From positions 3,078,971-3,142,970 of the forward strand of contig BCHH01000005.1 in assembly GCA_001599595.1 (NCBI GenBank): a stretch of DNA of 64,000 nucleotides, in the 5' to 3' direction. The stretch comes from Beverwykella pulmonaria (lineage: Eukaryota > Ascomycota > Dothideomycetes > Pleosporales > Melanommataceae). Shown here piece after piece: positions 11,511-24,016 of this stretch (positions are counted from its first letter, which is position 1; each line of letters opens with the position of its first letter). A model generated the notes under the pieces. It saw only the letters and a list, made by a program, of their open reading frames with translations, ran no database searches and was not told where the DNA came from. Position numbers and translations under genes: made by a program.

Positions 11511-12774
11511 GATGATGGTGGAGGGAGCGGTGCGGGGAAGGTTTCCTAGCGGAGGCTTTCTGTCTTTCTCACTGGAATGGCAAGTAGAGATGCTCTGTCC
11601 ACCGGGAATCCTTCTACGCCGAATCCTCCTCTTTTATATCTCTCCCTCTCTCTATCTCTTTGATCGGGCATCCTCCCAAATCTGATCTCCAGAGCGTCCC
11701 TGCATCTGCGTCTCAAATGACCCGGCAGAGGCCGCGAGTCCGGGACTCAATTCGTCGTCTCCGCCCGCTGCCATCTCGTAACCAAAAACAAAAAAGCCAG
11801 GATTGAAACAAAATCCTAGGACTGACGATGCGAAGTCTCCGAGATGGGCTGCCCCTCACTTCATGAGTTGAGCAGACATGGCTCGGATGCGGGGTGTGAT
11901 TGGCGTGTGGGTATTTTCCGGCTTTCAGGGATCGTCGGTGTTAGGCGAACCTATTCACTCCAGCTTCCGCAATTGGCGTGGTCCGAAGGTGATCCAAGCA
12001 CAAGATGCCGAGGAGAATGATAGAGGGGTGCGGGGACGGTGTGAATTTGATGGGTTCCTTCCCTATTGAGATGCATTCGCGCGAGAACGGCGAGGTTGAT
12101 GGGAGCACTGTTGGCTGAGAGGCAAGAGAGTGAGACGGGTGGATGCCTGCTCGACTATTCTTGTGCCTGCAGCGGCATGTTGGCGCATATCGAGGACCTT
12201 CCGATGTGTCGATTTAATATCGAACGCTCATTCTTGAGATGCCCTTTGCGTGGGATAAAGAGCACGACGGACTTCCGGTCTACCTGTGACTCCACAGCTG
12301 GCTGGTCAGGTTGTCGGATTCATCGTATACTGTGCAACGCATGTCAATCCTTTCTCTCTCCGGAGTCTAGCATCGTATTTTGTCGCAGCTTTATATCAAG
12401 CCAGTTTTTATACTCTTCTGGGAAGCGGCAAAAAGCGTTCGTCGAGCACACATTGAAGCGATATGGAGACAAGGGGTACGTCATGGCCGGAGCCGCTTGT
12501 GCCGCAGTGGCACCAGGATAAGAAGAATGGATGGGATATTGTAGTGAGGTGGAAGCGCTTCTCAACGTTGCGCTTGTCTCTTTCGGGAGCATATCTCAGC
12601 CCAGGAGACGGAACGTCATCAGCGTCTGAATAAGCAAATACGACACCAAACAACGCGCTCTGGTACGAGAGAAGCCATGCAATTCTCATTTTGATGCGTT
12701 GTGCTCCTTCGATCGGCATGTGGGTCGATCAGCTATCTTCGGGCACGCATCCTGCCGCGTGATAGCCTCCACTC
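11511..12774. other. Divergent intergenic region, phospholipase / ACS transporter
   Basis: Shared upstream region of two divergent genes. A TATA-like TTTTATATCT occurs near 11630, about 120 bp upstream of the phospholipase start, within a CT-rich stretch. Open frames of up to 151 codons are not supported by any motif. Confidence 0.5.
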
Positions 12775-14612
12775 TTGGCGGCTGCCAGCCTTTGGGATAT
12801 GCAGCAGTTCGAACTCGCCCCAGGCTCCTCAGCCATGCCGCCTGACGACGTGTCCGCATCTCCACGATACGATGCCGAGCTGCACAAGCGGACGCTTCGA
12901 AAGCTCGATTTCCTTCTCTTGCCGTTTCTTGCGCTGCTGTTCCTGTTCAACTCGCTCGACAAATCCAACGTAGGCTGCCCCCAGCTCCCCCGACGTGCTC
13001 CGCTGACTCCACATGGGTGTAGATTGGAAATGCCGAGTCCGCACACTTTACCACAGACATCGGTCTGCAGAAAGGAGACCTGAACACCGCTGTCGCTCTC
13101 TTCTTCGCCTTCTTCGTTGCCCTGCAGCCCGCAGGGGCTGCACTCGGTCGGAGGTATGGCATGGTAGCTTGGGTTCCGAGCTGCATGCTGCTCTGGGGAA
13201 TATCGACAGCACTCCACGTATGGGTGACGGCGAGGTGGCAGCTCTACACGCTCCGCATCATTATCGGCTCCCTCGAAGCTGGGTTCTATCCCGTCACCGT
13301 GTCGTACCTCTCACTCTTCTACACGCGCTTCGAATTCGGTCGACGTCTGAGCCTGTTCTACGGACAGGCTGCCGTGGGGGGAGCTTTAGGAGGAGTTCTC
13401 AGCTACGTCGTGTTCTCGAAGTTCCCGGGAGGGGTGCACGACCATGGAGGCAAAGAAAATTCCGAGTCCAGGAAGGAATGGCAGTCCTGGCAGGTTCTGT
13501 TCCTGCTCGAGGGGATGTTAACCATTGCTGTTGCAGCCACGGGGTATTTTTGGCTTCCGCATAGTGCAGAAACAGCCTGGTTTCTGACGCCAGAAGAACG
13601 GAGATATGCTTCCGAGCGCATCATCCGGGATCGTACATCACAGATTGAATCGGCAACCTACACTCGCGCCCGCAGTGAGAACGACGAGGAGCGCGAATAC
13701 GACGAAGAATCGCATGGGCTGTTGCCTTCATCGCAGCCCTCCCGCTCCTCGTCCGCCAGACCAGCCGTCACCGACGACCGCGGCCTGACACCGCACGACA
13801 TCATCTCCGCCTTCCTATCCCCCAAGATCTGGCATATCTTGGTCTGTAACATCCTTTCTGCCATTCCCGTCTATGCATTCTCCGTCTTTCTCCCGCTTGT
13901 CCTCGCCCCGCTTACCAAAATGCCGAATCCAGCGCTGGTCAACCTCCTGACTGCACCTCCGTACATCTGCGGCGCAGTGACGCTTTATTTCTTTGCCAGT
14001 TACAGTGACCGCCACCAATTACGAATCAAGCCAATTCTCGCCGGGCTCGTACTTCTACTTATTGGCCTGACACTCGTAGTAGTTCTCCCCACATCAAGAG
14101 GCTGGGCTATCCCGCGCTACTTCGCCCTCAATGTGCTCCTTTCGGGCACATTCATTGCGTCTCCACTGACCGTGGCCTGGATTTCCGGTAATACTCCATC
14201 CCCTGGAAAACGTGCACTGCTCCTCGGCATCAACGGCTGGGGCAATCTCGCCGGCCTTTTCAGTGCCCTGCTCTTCCAGCCGAAGTACGCTGATGAGGGG
14301 TACATCACCCCATTCTGGTGGACGCTGATCTGTGTTGCTGCAGCTGCGGCAGGGTACATGCTTCTATGGAGGAATCTCAAGAACGAGAATGAGAGAAGGA
14401 GGGCGCTGGTTGCTGGGTGGGACGATGAGGATATCGAGAAAGAGAAAGTCAGGGGTCAGGGGCCCTTGAAAGACAGACACAGGGTAATCGGATTTATTGC
14501 AGATTTGCTGAAGAGATGGCCGGGGACGAGGAAGTGGGCTGAGTGGTTGGAAGAGAGTGGGGAGCGAGGGCGTGAGGGCGACGAGAGACTTACTTTTGTC
14601 TATGGACTATAG
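12775..14612 (+). CDS. MFS transporter, anion:cation symporter (ACS, Dal5/Tna1-like) family
   Basis: Exons 12775-12969 and 13023-14612 join in phase 0 (intron GTAGGC...TGTAG) to give up to 594 residues with about 12 hydrophobic segments. The junction restores the ACS hallmark around LFLFNSLDKSN followed by IGNAESAHF at the first helix. Later come GLQKGDLNTAVALFF, the RIIIGSLEAGFYP segment of helix 4 and the FLLEGMLT segment of helix 6. The long central loop is rich in Ser, Arg and acidic residues (about 200-240). The family imports organic anions such as nicotinate, allantoate or pantothenate; the substrate here cannot be told. Met 12799 and Met 12835 are alternative starts, and the latter fits the usual family length better. 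Confidence 0.88.
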
Positions 14613-15592
14613 AGTCATACGCGCTGTGCATGGCATCTTGGTGACTTATTTAATCTACAGCAAGCGTGCATTAGCTCATGCTCATATTCTTGCACTAATT
14701 TTTTCATATCCGGCGTTTGGGAAGCATCTGCATTCATTTCGATACCCATCGGGTCATAGATCGAGAATAAGACTGAAATCTCGATTACAGCTCTCCAGCT
14801 GTCGTATTTCAATAGATTACCGGTATTAGACTCATATCTGGTCGGTTTCTATGTTCGGCTTGTTTGCAATGACGATACATATCATATCGCTTTTACCAAC
14901 TCATCCTTTGGTACGAATCACTTGATAATGTTGCCTCAAACCCATTGGTTCTCAGTGATCTGTAAATTTTCCAGCGACTATGCAGTGCTAAGTTCTGTGT
15001 AGTTTAGTAGGAGATGGCAGCTATACAAGATTCGACATCTGATAAAACTCACTCCAACCCGTGGTGTTCAGTGGGGAGCTCGTTCCCCCACTGATCGGCG
15101 CCCTGTCACCTTCCAACTACGGCTAGCCTCCTCATCGTCTGACGTTGCCTTACTGCTTAAAACAGCCATGGCTCTTGTTCTCTTGGCAACTTTAGTCCTA
15201 ATCTGCACAACTATACATCTCTTTGCATCTCACAGCCAATTGAGCAGCAATTCTCAATGGTTGCCTATGTGCACGACGCGCAAACTCCTTTCCCTATCCA
15301 AAATGTAAAATTGGAGGTTATGAATTCGAATGGACGTGATATGCCAATTCCTCGATGCTGAATGTTGCAGACGGCCAAGCAAGAGATAAAACACGCACTG
15401 TTCCAACGCCCGAAACAATTGTCCCAGCCCAGCCTCGCCTGTACTTCAAGGGATAAGGCAAAAATATAACAACCCGCCATCATAACTCCGTATCCCTCCT
15501 TAGACACGGCTTCCTTCCTCTCTTCTAATTCCGATCCTCTGTCTACCCCCACAGACGGCTACTTCAACCGCACGCCCTCGCATCTACAGGAA
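14613..15592. other. Intergenic region, possible missing first exon of next gene
   Basis: No independent gene seen. From about 15480 the frame of the next gene is open without a Met and reads DGYFNRTPSHLQEM just before its Met at 15593. A CCCCACAG acceptor-like site sits at about 15549-15556. A short upstream first exon is therefore likely, but I could not fix it. Confidence 0.45.
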
Positions 15593-17259
15593 ATGTACAT
15601 TGATACAGCGGCTGCGAACTCGGGCTCCAAGCCCAAAATCCACATATCGTCTCCTCGGAGTACAGACACATCTCCGCTACTAGAATCTTTCGTAGGCCAG
15701 GCGCCGCCACCCTCGTACCTTGAGGCTACGACGCCGAATCCGTGGAATGCACGAGCTAGTGGGGATGAAGGAGCAAGATTATTGAGTTTTGATGGAAGGT
15801 CGCGGGGGGATGACGAGCAGGGCTTTTTTAAGGGGGCGTCGTCCGGGAGAAGGAGGAGTCTTAGAGAGCATTGCTCGCGGAAGAGGATGCTGAAGTGGAT
15901 TGGGGCGATTCTATTCCTCATCGTTTTTGCAGCGATAGTGGCGGCTGTCACAAACCAGAATAAAGCGGTATGTTTTCCCTTCCTAAGTTTTGTGTGGATA
16001 GAATGCTGATGAAATGACAGACAGTGACACCCATCAAAGTCCCCGCACAGCCCATCACTTCATCGCTCCCTCAGAAAAGCTATCCCATCCGCTGGCCCTC
16101 CCGCTGCGGAAAGAACTACAACACTAGAAGTGAGTTGTTTACCTACGGCACGCCGTCAGAATTCAACATAAACGAGAACGTGCATCAAATCGACGGGCCA
16201 TACAAGCACATATCAGGCTGGATCCACGTCGCGCCAGCGCCCTCCGATCAAGCTGCTGGTACTATCCAAGCGAAGATGTCTTATGCTGTATCCGACTCCA
16301 TCGATGCGAACAGCATCAAGTATGCATCGTCTGCGACAGGCCTCAGCATCGGGGACACAAGGACAGCAGACGGCCTCAACAGCGTGCAAGCCGGCAGCAC
16401 AGCGTGTCTCGGGATCTCAGTCGTCATATACATGGCAATCGGCGCTAAACTTGAAAACTTCAATATCGCATCCGTACATCTAGGGATGCAGATTCACCCT
16501 GGCGTCGACTTTTCCGTGACCAACAGCACTTCGATATCCCTCACCACAGGCACGCTGGACGCGGCGACGATCAACTCACGCGAAACGAGATTACAAACTA
16601 TTTCCGGCTCAATCAGCGGGAAGTACGATTTGCTGGACCTCCTCTCCATCACCACGGAGAGTGGCTCAGTAAATATCAACGTCGAGCCCAAGGAAGCAGT
16701 AGACGGGGGTTCGAAAACGGCCGTCTTCACCGCGAACTCAGTGGCGGGTAGCATCCGCGCCGACTTCGAGCGCAAGAGCATCCCGGAACGTGACTACCAA
16801 GTCTCCATCGACACAACGGTTGGCTCAGTCGACGGGACCTTCATCCACGGCTCGAAAACGGAGATCTCGTCTGTCGCCGGCGGCGTCACCGTTGATATCA
16901 TGCCATTCAAGAGCGGTGACTACGCTTCCACGCTCTTCACGTCCTCGAACTCAGGACAGACGAGTGTGAAGATCATCGCGCCGTACAAAGCGAAGGGGAG
17001 CGTGATGAATGGACTCACGGCGAACCATAAGAGTATCTCTGGAGCGATGAATTTGACATACCCCCAAGAATGGGAGGGGCATCTGGACGGGAGTTCGGTC
17101 GATGGAGCGCTGCATTTGCAAGGTAAGGATCTGGAACTAATTCGCCAAGAAGAGAAACCGGGGAGTAATAAAGTGGAGGCAAAGAAGGGGAATGGAAAGA
17201 GTCAGATGACGTTTAATACTGTTAGTGGTGGCTGTGAGGTCAAGGTTGGGACGCTATGA
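15593..17259 (+). CDS. Single-pass type II membrane protein with beta-repeat ectodomain
   Basis: Exons 15593-15967 and 16021-17259 join in phase 0 (GTATGT...GACAG) to give about 538 residues. The cytosolic head of about 100 residues is Ser/Pro-rich with PPPSYLEATTPNPW. A basic patch (CSRKRMLKW) precedes one membrane helix (IGAILFLIVFAAIVAAV). The remaining 410 residues are extracytosolic and rich in Ser, Thr, Val and Ile, with recurring strand-turn units such as TISGSISGKYD, TTESGSVNINV, SVAGSIRADF and TTVGSVDGTF. This pattern resembles DUF4097-like beta-solenoid or adhesin folds. Orthologues seem to be common in ascomycetes, but I know no function. The N-terminus is uncertain because the frame stays open upstream. 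Confidence 0.75.
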
Positions 17260-17424
17260 CAGCTGTTTGAAGTTTCGGGCGTGCGTGTGCTGTGGCGTGA
17301 TAGGAGTTTAAGCCTCAGGTGATGGCTTTGTTTGGTGGTGTACTATAAAGGGTTGTTTACCTAGGGAGTTCCGGGCATAGCTGAAAAGGAGTTTAGGTTT
17401 TCGATCCTGCGGGATGAGGACAAA

Positions 17425-17870
17425 GGACCGATGGATGACAACCTCGTGGCTACTATATGAACGGTTATATCGCGAATACCACTGACGTTTGACGCTCGAG
17501 CCCACTTTATACGTAATGCTTCTTTCTGAGCGAACACTGCAGGATCTCGCGCGAGAAGGGATCGGTGGCTGGAGGCCACGAAGCCCTATAGAAACGAGAT
17601 GATATCGAGATGCCAGTGATGTTTCACACTCGAATGTACTCGATATATAATTAGCCCTTCTGAGCGAAGACTGTAGGATCTCCTGTTAAAGGTCATTGCG
17701 TGAGGAACAGCAACGGAGAACAGAGACATAGTGGCCTCGTGGCCCTATAGAAACGGTTGTATCATGACGTATAACTGCTATCTGAGGCTCGAGCGTACGT
17801 ACTCCATCTTGGTTCTGCAAAAAACATTCTTGGATCTGGCGCAAAGATTGTTTCAGTGAATACAACAAGA
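17425..17870. repeat. Three diverged tandem copies of a ~150-bp unit
   Basis: Copies start near 17425, 17572 and 17725. Shared blocks in order are CCTCGTGGC..CTATA.GAAACG (17442, 17582 and 17737 areas), GACGCTCGAGC-like (second copy CACACTCGAATG, third GAGGCTCGAGCG), and TTCTGAGCGAACACTGCAGG with its variants before GATCT. The third copy has the most changes. Minus-strand frames run through the copies but contain stops, so this may be the remnant of a coding repeat or a decayed element. Confidence 0.6.
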
Positions 17871-18447
17871 TTTCGTGAGGTATTTCGTGAAGGGCCGTTT
17901 GTGGAAACAATAGGCCATCTCAAGACCGAGATGATCGTCTTGCTTAGCATCGAGTATCTAGATATTTGGGATCACGCGACTCGAAGGTATTCGCTCGGAG
18001 GCTGTGACATAGAAAGCAGCATCACATACTGAGCTCAGTCCCTCCCCCACTTGCCAGCTTCATCGATCCACGAATCTATGACGTACATCCCTCCTTATAG
18101 TTCGTGCGGCATATCGTACTGTCAGTTCGATTCCCATCCCATCCCGTGTTTGTTCTCGCGCGAATTTCTTTGGTAAGTTTAGTGAGATGGCTTGGGCGGC
18201 GATGATATTTCTTCGGCGTTGCAGTCCACGCGTCCCGTCTATTCAAGGTTCGCTTGTTACGCATCAGACCCGTGATCCTGGACTACGGGCGTGATCCTAG
18301 CATGGGTGATGTAAGCTAGGTAGACCATGTGATCTACGGGACATCGACACCCAATGCCACTTTAGGGTGAATTGGCTTTACGACTGTCGTAGCCCCGCTG
18401 ATAGAGATGGAGAGGTAGATGGTTGAACTGGAGTTGGTGTTGGAGTC

Positions 18448-18955
18448 TGTATTAGTCATCTTGGCGAGTATCCTTCATGTCGCCACCTGCGCGCGGATGT
18501 CAGGGATACGCGTACATCCCTGTCGTTAGACATCGGAAGATAGAGTATGGATGGACTAGCCCTCTTTTCGTTCTTGCTAGAGCTGATTCATTGTTGGCCG
18601 ACCAACCTGCGCGGCCTAACATGTTAGTATAAAGGTGTCAGTTTGGTGTAAAGTGGATGTTGGTCTCAGTCATCTTGGTCAGTGTGTGAATCCCACTTAT
18701 GATGGGTTTGAAATGAAGGTTGAAGAAGGTTGACCAGTAACGTAGGACCGTCGCCCCTCTATCTCATGATGGTGCGGTATACTCCTTGTTGTCATCTCTA
18801 TCCGAAAAGGTCAGGCTTGCGCTCTAGCCAACGAGCGAATTTGACCAGAGTGCAAGGTCCAAGTGAAGATTCTTACAACAGATCCCTGAAATGCTCGCTT
18901 AGAGCCGAGTACGTGGAGCGGTAGGAGTCTTAGTCATCTTGGCCAGTATGTATAC
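18448..18955. repeat. Three spaced copies of an AGTCATCTTGG motif block
   Basis: A block around AGTCATCTTGGYCAGT recurs near 18453, 18667 and 18932, each preceded by a GT-rich stretch (TTGGAGTCTG, GATGTTGGTC, GTAGGAGTCT). The spacing is about 215 and 265 bp. They look like diverged tandem duplications of a longer unit. Confidence 0.5.
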
Positions 18956-20128
18956 GACACTGAAATAAAATGAGGGTCAGCTCACCCAGGGTACTTAGAA
19001 ATGTGAGACCAAATGAGGTGAACCGTTTTTCGGACTTTTTCTTAAATCCCTTGCCAACACTAACAGGGCGCCCCTCTGGCGGATCGTATCGCGTATGTGC
19101 GGAGGGATGGAGGAATACTTTGGTGGGCCGTGCATTATTTTCTGTGCGGTTTGGAATGCTCCTTGGGAGTGAGACTGGCCACTAACGAGGTCCAAGGAGA
19201 GACAATGAGTATTTGCGGTGCTCGCTTACTACGGTTTGGACCACACCTCATGATCAGTTCCTGGCGCGATCATCCGCTAGGAAAGTAAACGGGATTGGCG
19301 ATGATATTAGTAGTACAGCCTTATCGAAGATCCGGGGTAGGTCAGCTGTGGAGGCGTCGTGTTGCCTTTCTCGAGGTGTCCGAGAATGGAAAATTGGCCA
19401 TACTGGAACTCGGCTTTACCGGATTGGGACGTGACTGCAGCGAGAGCTGTTGTGTACGACAGAACACGTGGAGAGGCAGAAGAATGCGACAATGGACACA
19501 GTACAGAAAAGAGCTCGGGCTAGGATACTGAGACCTGGTGGTGTGGGGAAGGAGGTCCTTCTGGTCTGCACCTGATATGTCCTGCATCAGGACGCAAGGG
19601 AAGGCATAGAGAGACATGGAAAGACATGTACCCCGCGTCCGGCTTCTAGAAGGAAAACGAAATGAACAGGTACTAGCAGTGATAATGGGCGGGCCACTCT
19701 AGGGGCGGTGTGTGTACTCTGGAGCACTTTCCATGTCGGTTGGTACTGTAGGTATGGCGTACAAGGGCACCGAACCTGCATCTGCAACTTCACATCTGCA
19801 TGTTCGCCACATAGGATGATCATGGGCCGTGAGATGGTGGCCAGTGGCATGATGGTGGCTGAATCGCAAACAATATGACCTGTGAATTCTGGCAAACCTT
19901 CATGCCTCAGCTACTCCAACTGGAGCGGTCCGGAGTTGAGGGAGGGAAGGGTGGGTTCCGGATCTGTTGCAGGCCCCATTATTGACAAATGGACGTCTCG
20001 AGGGCGGCGGGTAATGGCAGAGACGGGTGTGTGGTGCGGATACGAACGTGGATATCAGAGTCGTTTTTATGAGGGCCATTATTGGGACGCAAAACAACGA
20101 GGGCGGCCAGAGACGGCCCCAGTTGCCC

Positions 20129-20182
20129 CAGACGCACTCACGGACGCACCTGCAGACGCACCCGCAGACACGCCTGCACGCT
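20129..20182. repeat. Imperfect tandem repeat, GACGCACC(TGCA) units
   Basis: Four to five imperfect 10-12 bp units of the GACGCACCTGCA type lie in the GC-rich part of the gene-poor region. They give artificial Asp-Ala-Pro-Ala or Thr-His repeats in overlapping frames. Confidence 0.55.
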
Positions 20183-21699
20183 TTTTGCGCTCCCGGCGTT
20201 GACTACGTCGCGCGAGCTGTTGCTGGTGGTTTGTCGCTGTGCTTCCAGGCTGTCAGTCCTGTCAAACGTCAGTTCAACGGGCTTTGGTCTAGCACAGGCG
20301 CGCAACGGGCGTCTGCTGGTCGTAGTGGTAGTCCCTGGGCTACACGCGGTGCGGTGGGAGTGCTGTCTGTGAGTAGGGTCTGCCTGTTTGGCCAGCGCAC
20401 TGTCATTTTTCAACTCGCCCAAAGCAGAGAGCGAACCTCGCCAGCAGCACCACTAGCCAGCAAGCCGGCAAGCTCGGCCCTGGCACCGCAGCTCGGTTGG
20501 ATGCTTGCTGCGCGTGTCGTCGAATCGACGGCTGCGGTTGGTGTTGCGAGGATGTTTTGGTGTCGAGTTTGTGAGGGCCGCTAAAAAACGCGCCACGCTA
20601 AATGGCAGGGGGACGTTTCGCATGGTGTATCAGACTTCTTACGCTCCATGTTGCACCTGCTTTCTTCACTCTGAACACTGGTTTCTCGAGCCCCCAGCTC
20701 ACAACTCGCCCACCTTCCCAGGCCCTTCAGCTCGATTGAGATGATTGCTGCCGGGATCCTCCTGAAACTGCTGTCCTCAAGAGTTTCGTATTGCGAATAG
20801 GGCTCCTCCCCCGGCATCCTGCCCTCAAGGACCGGCATCCACCTTGCCCGGGCGAGCATCAATCTGCGCGTGCACTGCGTCCTCTCCCCACCATGGCGAC
20901 AGCGCTGCCTCAGCCGCAGGGGAGAACGCAGATGAGGCCGTCCTGCGGTTCGAGTGCCGTCCGAGTGCCGTCCCAAAGAGGGCAGGCTTGTCTCCATTCA
21001 CACCCCTCCCCCGCCAGCCCTGCTCGCCCGCTCCAACCCTCCACCACGAATGGCCCCGTCGTCTGCTCCTTTAGGTGAACGGCTCTGCCCCAAGCTGTCG
21101 CCGTTCCAGATCTCTGCAGCCAAGGCCACTCCCGACGAGGTCTCAAACCAAGCGCCCATGTGGTTCCTTTCGTCACCACTTCCCACATGTCATTTCATCT
21201 CTCGCTGCTGTTCGGATACCCTCAAATCCGTGTTTTCTCATATAGACTGCTGATCCCTCAAGCTATCCTTCCTTTTACTTTGGCCTCGTCACTCTTTAGA
21301 TCCCAAGCCCTATTATTTTTACTATTCATTCTTTTTATATACTGGAGCGGGCTCCTTTCCGCGCTGGCTGCGAAGGGTTAACTCTTTCCCATACACTCAT
21401 TTAATTTCACTCGTATCAGCTTCCTTTTGTCTACACGCCCACAGCTTGAGTCGTACAACGCTATCGACTAGTCACATTCCTTTGACTGGAGGTATATTCT
21501 TTCCAATACCTAACCACATTGTATGTTCCATGCGCTGCCGAATTCTCCCTTGCGCCAGCGGCCCAAGCAGACGCACGCTGCCACTCTGGGCCCGTCAACT
21601 ACTGGTTCGGGTGCTAACATCTGCGCCAATGTAGTTTACACACAGGATACACACGGGATACACACCAAGGCCAAATATCTTCAGACATCAGGGCTAAAG

Positions 21700-24016
21700 A
21701 TGGAATTTAATGCAGTACAGCAGTAAGGCAATCTCTGTCATCGAGCCTCATTGAGCTAACCGCATATAAAGATATCGCCCAGCCTCTAATAGATCATTCA
21801 CAATCACTCAGCCTTCAGCACGGCATCCTGCGCAAATGATGTATCCGTACGGGAACATTCCTATGCAACAGCCACAACAAAGTCAACAACTACACCAAGT
21901 CTCAAGACCTTCACCACCCCACCCCACGTGGGCCGTTCCTCAGATGCAAAACCCGTATTATCATATGCAAAGAGGCCCGAATGCAACCAGTAGAGAAGAG
22001 TCAGAGCATTTAGTCGCCAAGACGGACGTCAGTTCATCCAACTCGCCAGCTTTAAGCACCGCAACCTACCGCAACAGCATGAACGGGCACGAAAATCTCA
22101 GCACAACCGATTACTTTCCAGGAGTCATTGATACCAGTAGGTGTTTTTTTCTTTAACGAGTTCCGGATTCTCCAGACTGACAATCCTAGGTCCATGGGGC
22201 CAGAAAGTTTGTGAAGAGCTGGAATCATTTCCATCCATGGATCCAGATATGACCGAATTCAATCATGGCATGATGGGACACGACGAGAACACACCAATCA
22301 TAGACCTCAGGCAGTATCATGGTATGGAACAGCAGGAGGCCGACAACATAGCAACCTTTAATCCCACTTCATCCCGACGAATGTCCGAATCGTCATTCTC
22401 GATATCGAGTACTGGCGGAGCACTGCAAGACGTTTCCACTTACGAAGATATGGGTTCTTCTGAGGCAGTTTCATATGCGTCGGACTGTGAGGCGTGGAAC
22501 AACTTAGAGCCAGCGCCAAGCCTCCTTTCACCCCTCGCCTCCCCGCGGCGCCCGCAACACGACAACGTCGTTCGAAGTGGAAGCCGCTCACGTGCGTCGC
22601 CAGCCCCGCACAACAATGTTCGATCGTCGCCGTATACGATGGAGACGAGTCGTTTTAAAAGGTGGTCCACCGGACATGCGCCTACATCAACCCCATCACG
22701 TGCATTGGCTCAGGTTCAGGACCGATTTGCGCCTTACGGGCCTCGCCTGAACCCTCATCATTCGATGCCGGCCTATCCACCAAGCGTCTTGACGAATTTC
22801 CAGATGCACAATCCACATCAGAACCCGCTCAATCCTCACAGTCAAAGTGTTCTCTACTCACAACCGCATCCTTTGCAATCCAGCGACCCGTCCATGTTCG
22901 CTTCGCCACATCAATCGTATCAGCTTGAGGTTCCGCGACCTTTACCATCCCAAGGACTCTTCCGTCTGCTGCAGAGTAACGCAGATAGACATGGTGGCTG
23001 CTCCTCGCATTTCGCAGATTTGTCAGATCCTCCGGATCTTTATTCGTCTCTGCATGAGGAGCCCTCAATTCCACCAGAGTCGGACATGAACCCCTCCAAC
23101 CCAGACCTGATTCCCCACGAGCAAGATCTTCGCTTCGGCGGAGATTTGTATACCCCGCGCTGGGTCCGTGGACACGGCAACAAGCGCGAGGGCTGGTGCG
23201 GGCTCTGCAAACCCGGTCGATGGCTCGTGCTCAAGAACAGTGCTTTTTGGTACGACAAGTCCTTCACCCACGGTGTGAGTGCAGCAACTGGCGCTGCATT
23301 CCAAGGACCTCAGGATACACGACGCACCGAGGGCAACCTCGATGTGTGGGAGGGACTTTGTGGGAGTTGCGGCGAATGGATAGCGCTCGTCAGCAGCAAG
23401 AAGAAAGGAACGACGTGGTTCAGACACGCATACAAGGTTCGTACTGCGTCCGACATCTTTTCGTGAACCCAGATTTTATTCGTCGTCGAGGATTCACAAA
23501 CTTGTGCTAACACAACTACAGTGTCACACTCACCCCAAAGTCAAAGACGGACCTAAGCGCCGTCGTGAAACGAATACGGTACGCGCTCGTGCAGTATCGT
23601 CTGCATCCGCAACGTCGTCTTCGTACCCAATCAAACAAGACCACTCGCAAGACATGGCTTCCAATCGGCATTCGACCCCGACGCCGCACGTTGGCATGCC
23701 GACATCGATGCCGACATCGCAGCCGAACTCAACATACGCGACACCGACAACTTACCAGACACCGGTTGCGTACCCGACGTCGTCGCCCTATCAGACGCCG
23801 ACATCCGCAGTCTCGATGCACCCACCGAGCACGCACGCCGAGATGCAGCAACCTAAGCAAGAGCCTGTTGTGGGCATGTTTAGTTCGCCGTTGCAACCCA
23901 TGTCGACATTCTCAACCTCGCACTCGGGGCTGAATTATGCGCATCAGGTGTCGGAGCCAGAGCTCGTAGGCATTAAAATAACATCACCGCTCAACAGCCT
24001 TGCAGGCATGATATAG
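21700..24016 (+). CDS. Rua1_C / Meu26-type transcription regulator
   Basis: Four exons, 21700-21722, 21772-22136, 22190-23436 and 23522-24016, all join in frame to give 709 residues. The first junction is supported by phase (CA|GTAAGG...TAAAG|A) and an uninterrupted upstream frame reading RPASNRSFTITQPSARHPAQ. The N-terminal 430 residues are low-complexity Gln/Pro/Ser/His. The conserved domain, at about 440-545, matches Transcription regulator Rua1 C-terminal (PF14616): TPRWVRGHGNKREGWCGLC, RWLVLKNSAFWYDKSFTHG, LCGSCGEWIALVSSKKKG and TWFRHAYKCHTHPK, a Cys/His cluster likely to bind zinc. A basic KRRRE and a Thr/Pro/Ser tail follow. Family members include fission yeast Meu26 and smut Rua1, a regulator of glycolipid synthesis. 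Met 21523 is an in-frame alternative start. Confidence 0.87.

Larger units (their letters stand above)
17260..21699. other. 4.4-kb gene-poor region with old repeats
   Basis: No coding frame here carries a recognisable domain. The left part (17.4-19.0 kb) holds two families of diverged direct repeats, listed separately. The middle (about 20.1-21.1 kb) is GC-rich with open frames in several phases that look compositional. The right end (about 21.25-21.7 kb) has pyrimidine-rich stretches and probably contains the transcription start and 5' UTR of the regulator gene at 21700. A non-coding RNA cannot be excluded. Confidence 0.5.

Noticed and set aside
18118..18145. GTTCGATTCCC resembling a tRNA T arm
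   Set aside because: No complementary T stem, no anticodon arm or A box at the proper distance upstream.
20027..20584. Open frame of 185 codons in GC-rich sequence
   Set aside because: Several frames are open at once, the composition is repetitive (Thr/His/Pro then Ala/Ser), and no motif or signal peptide is seen.
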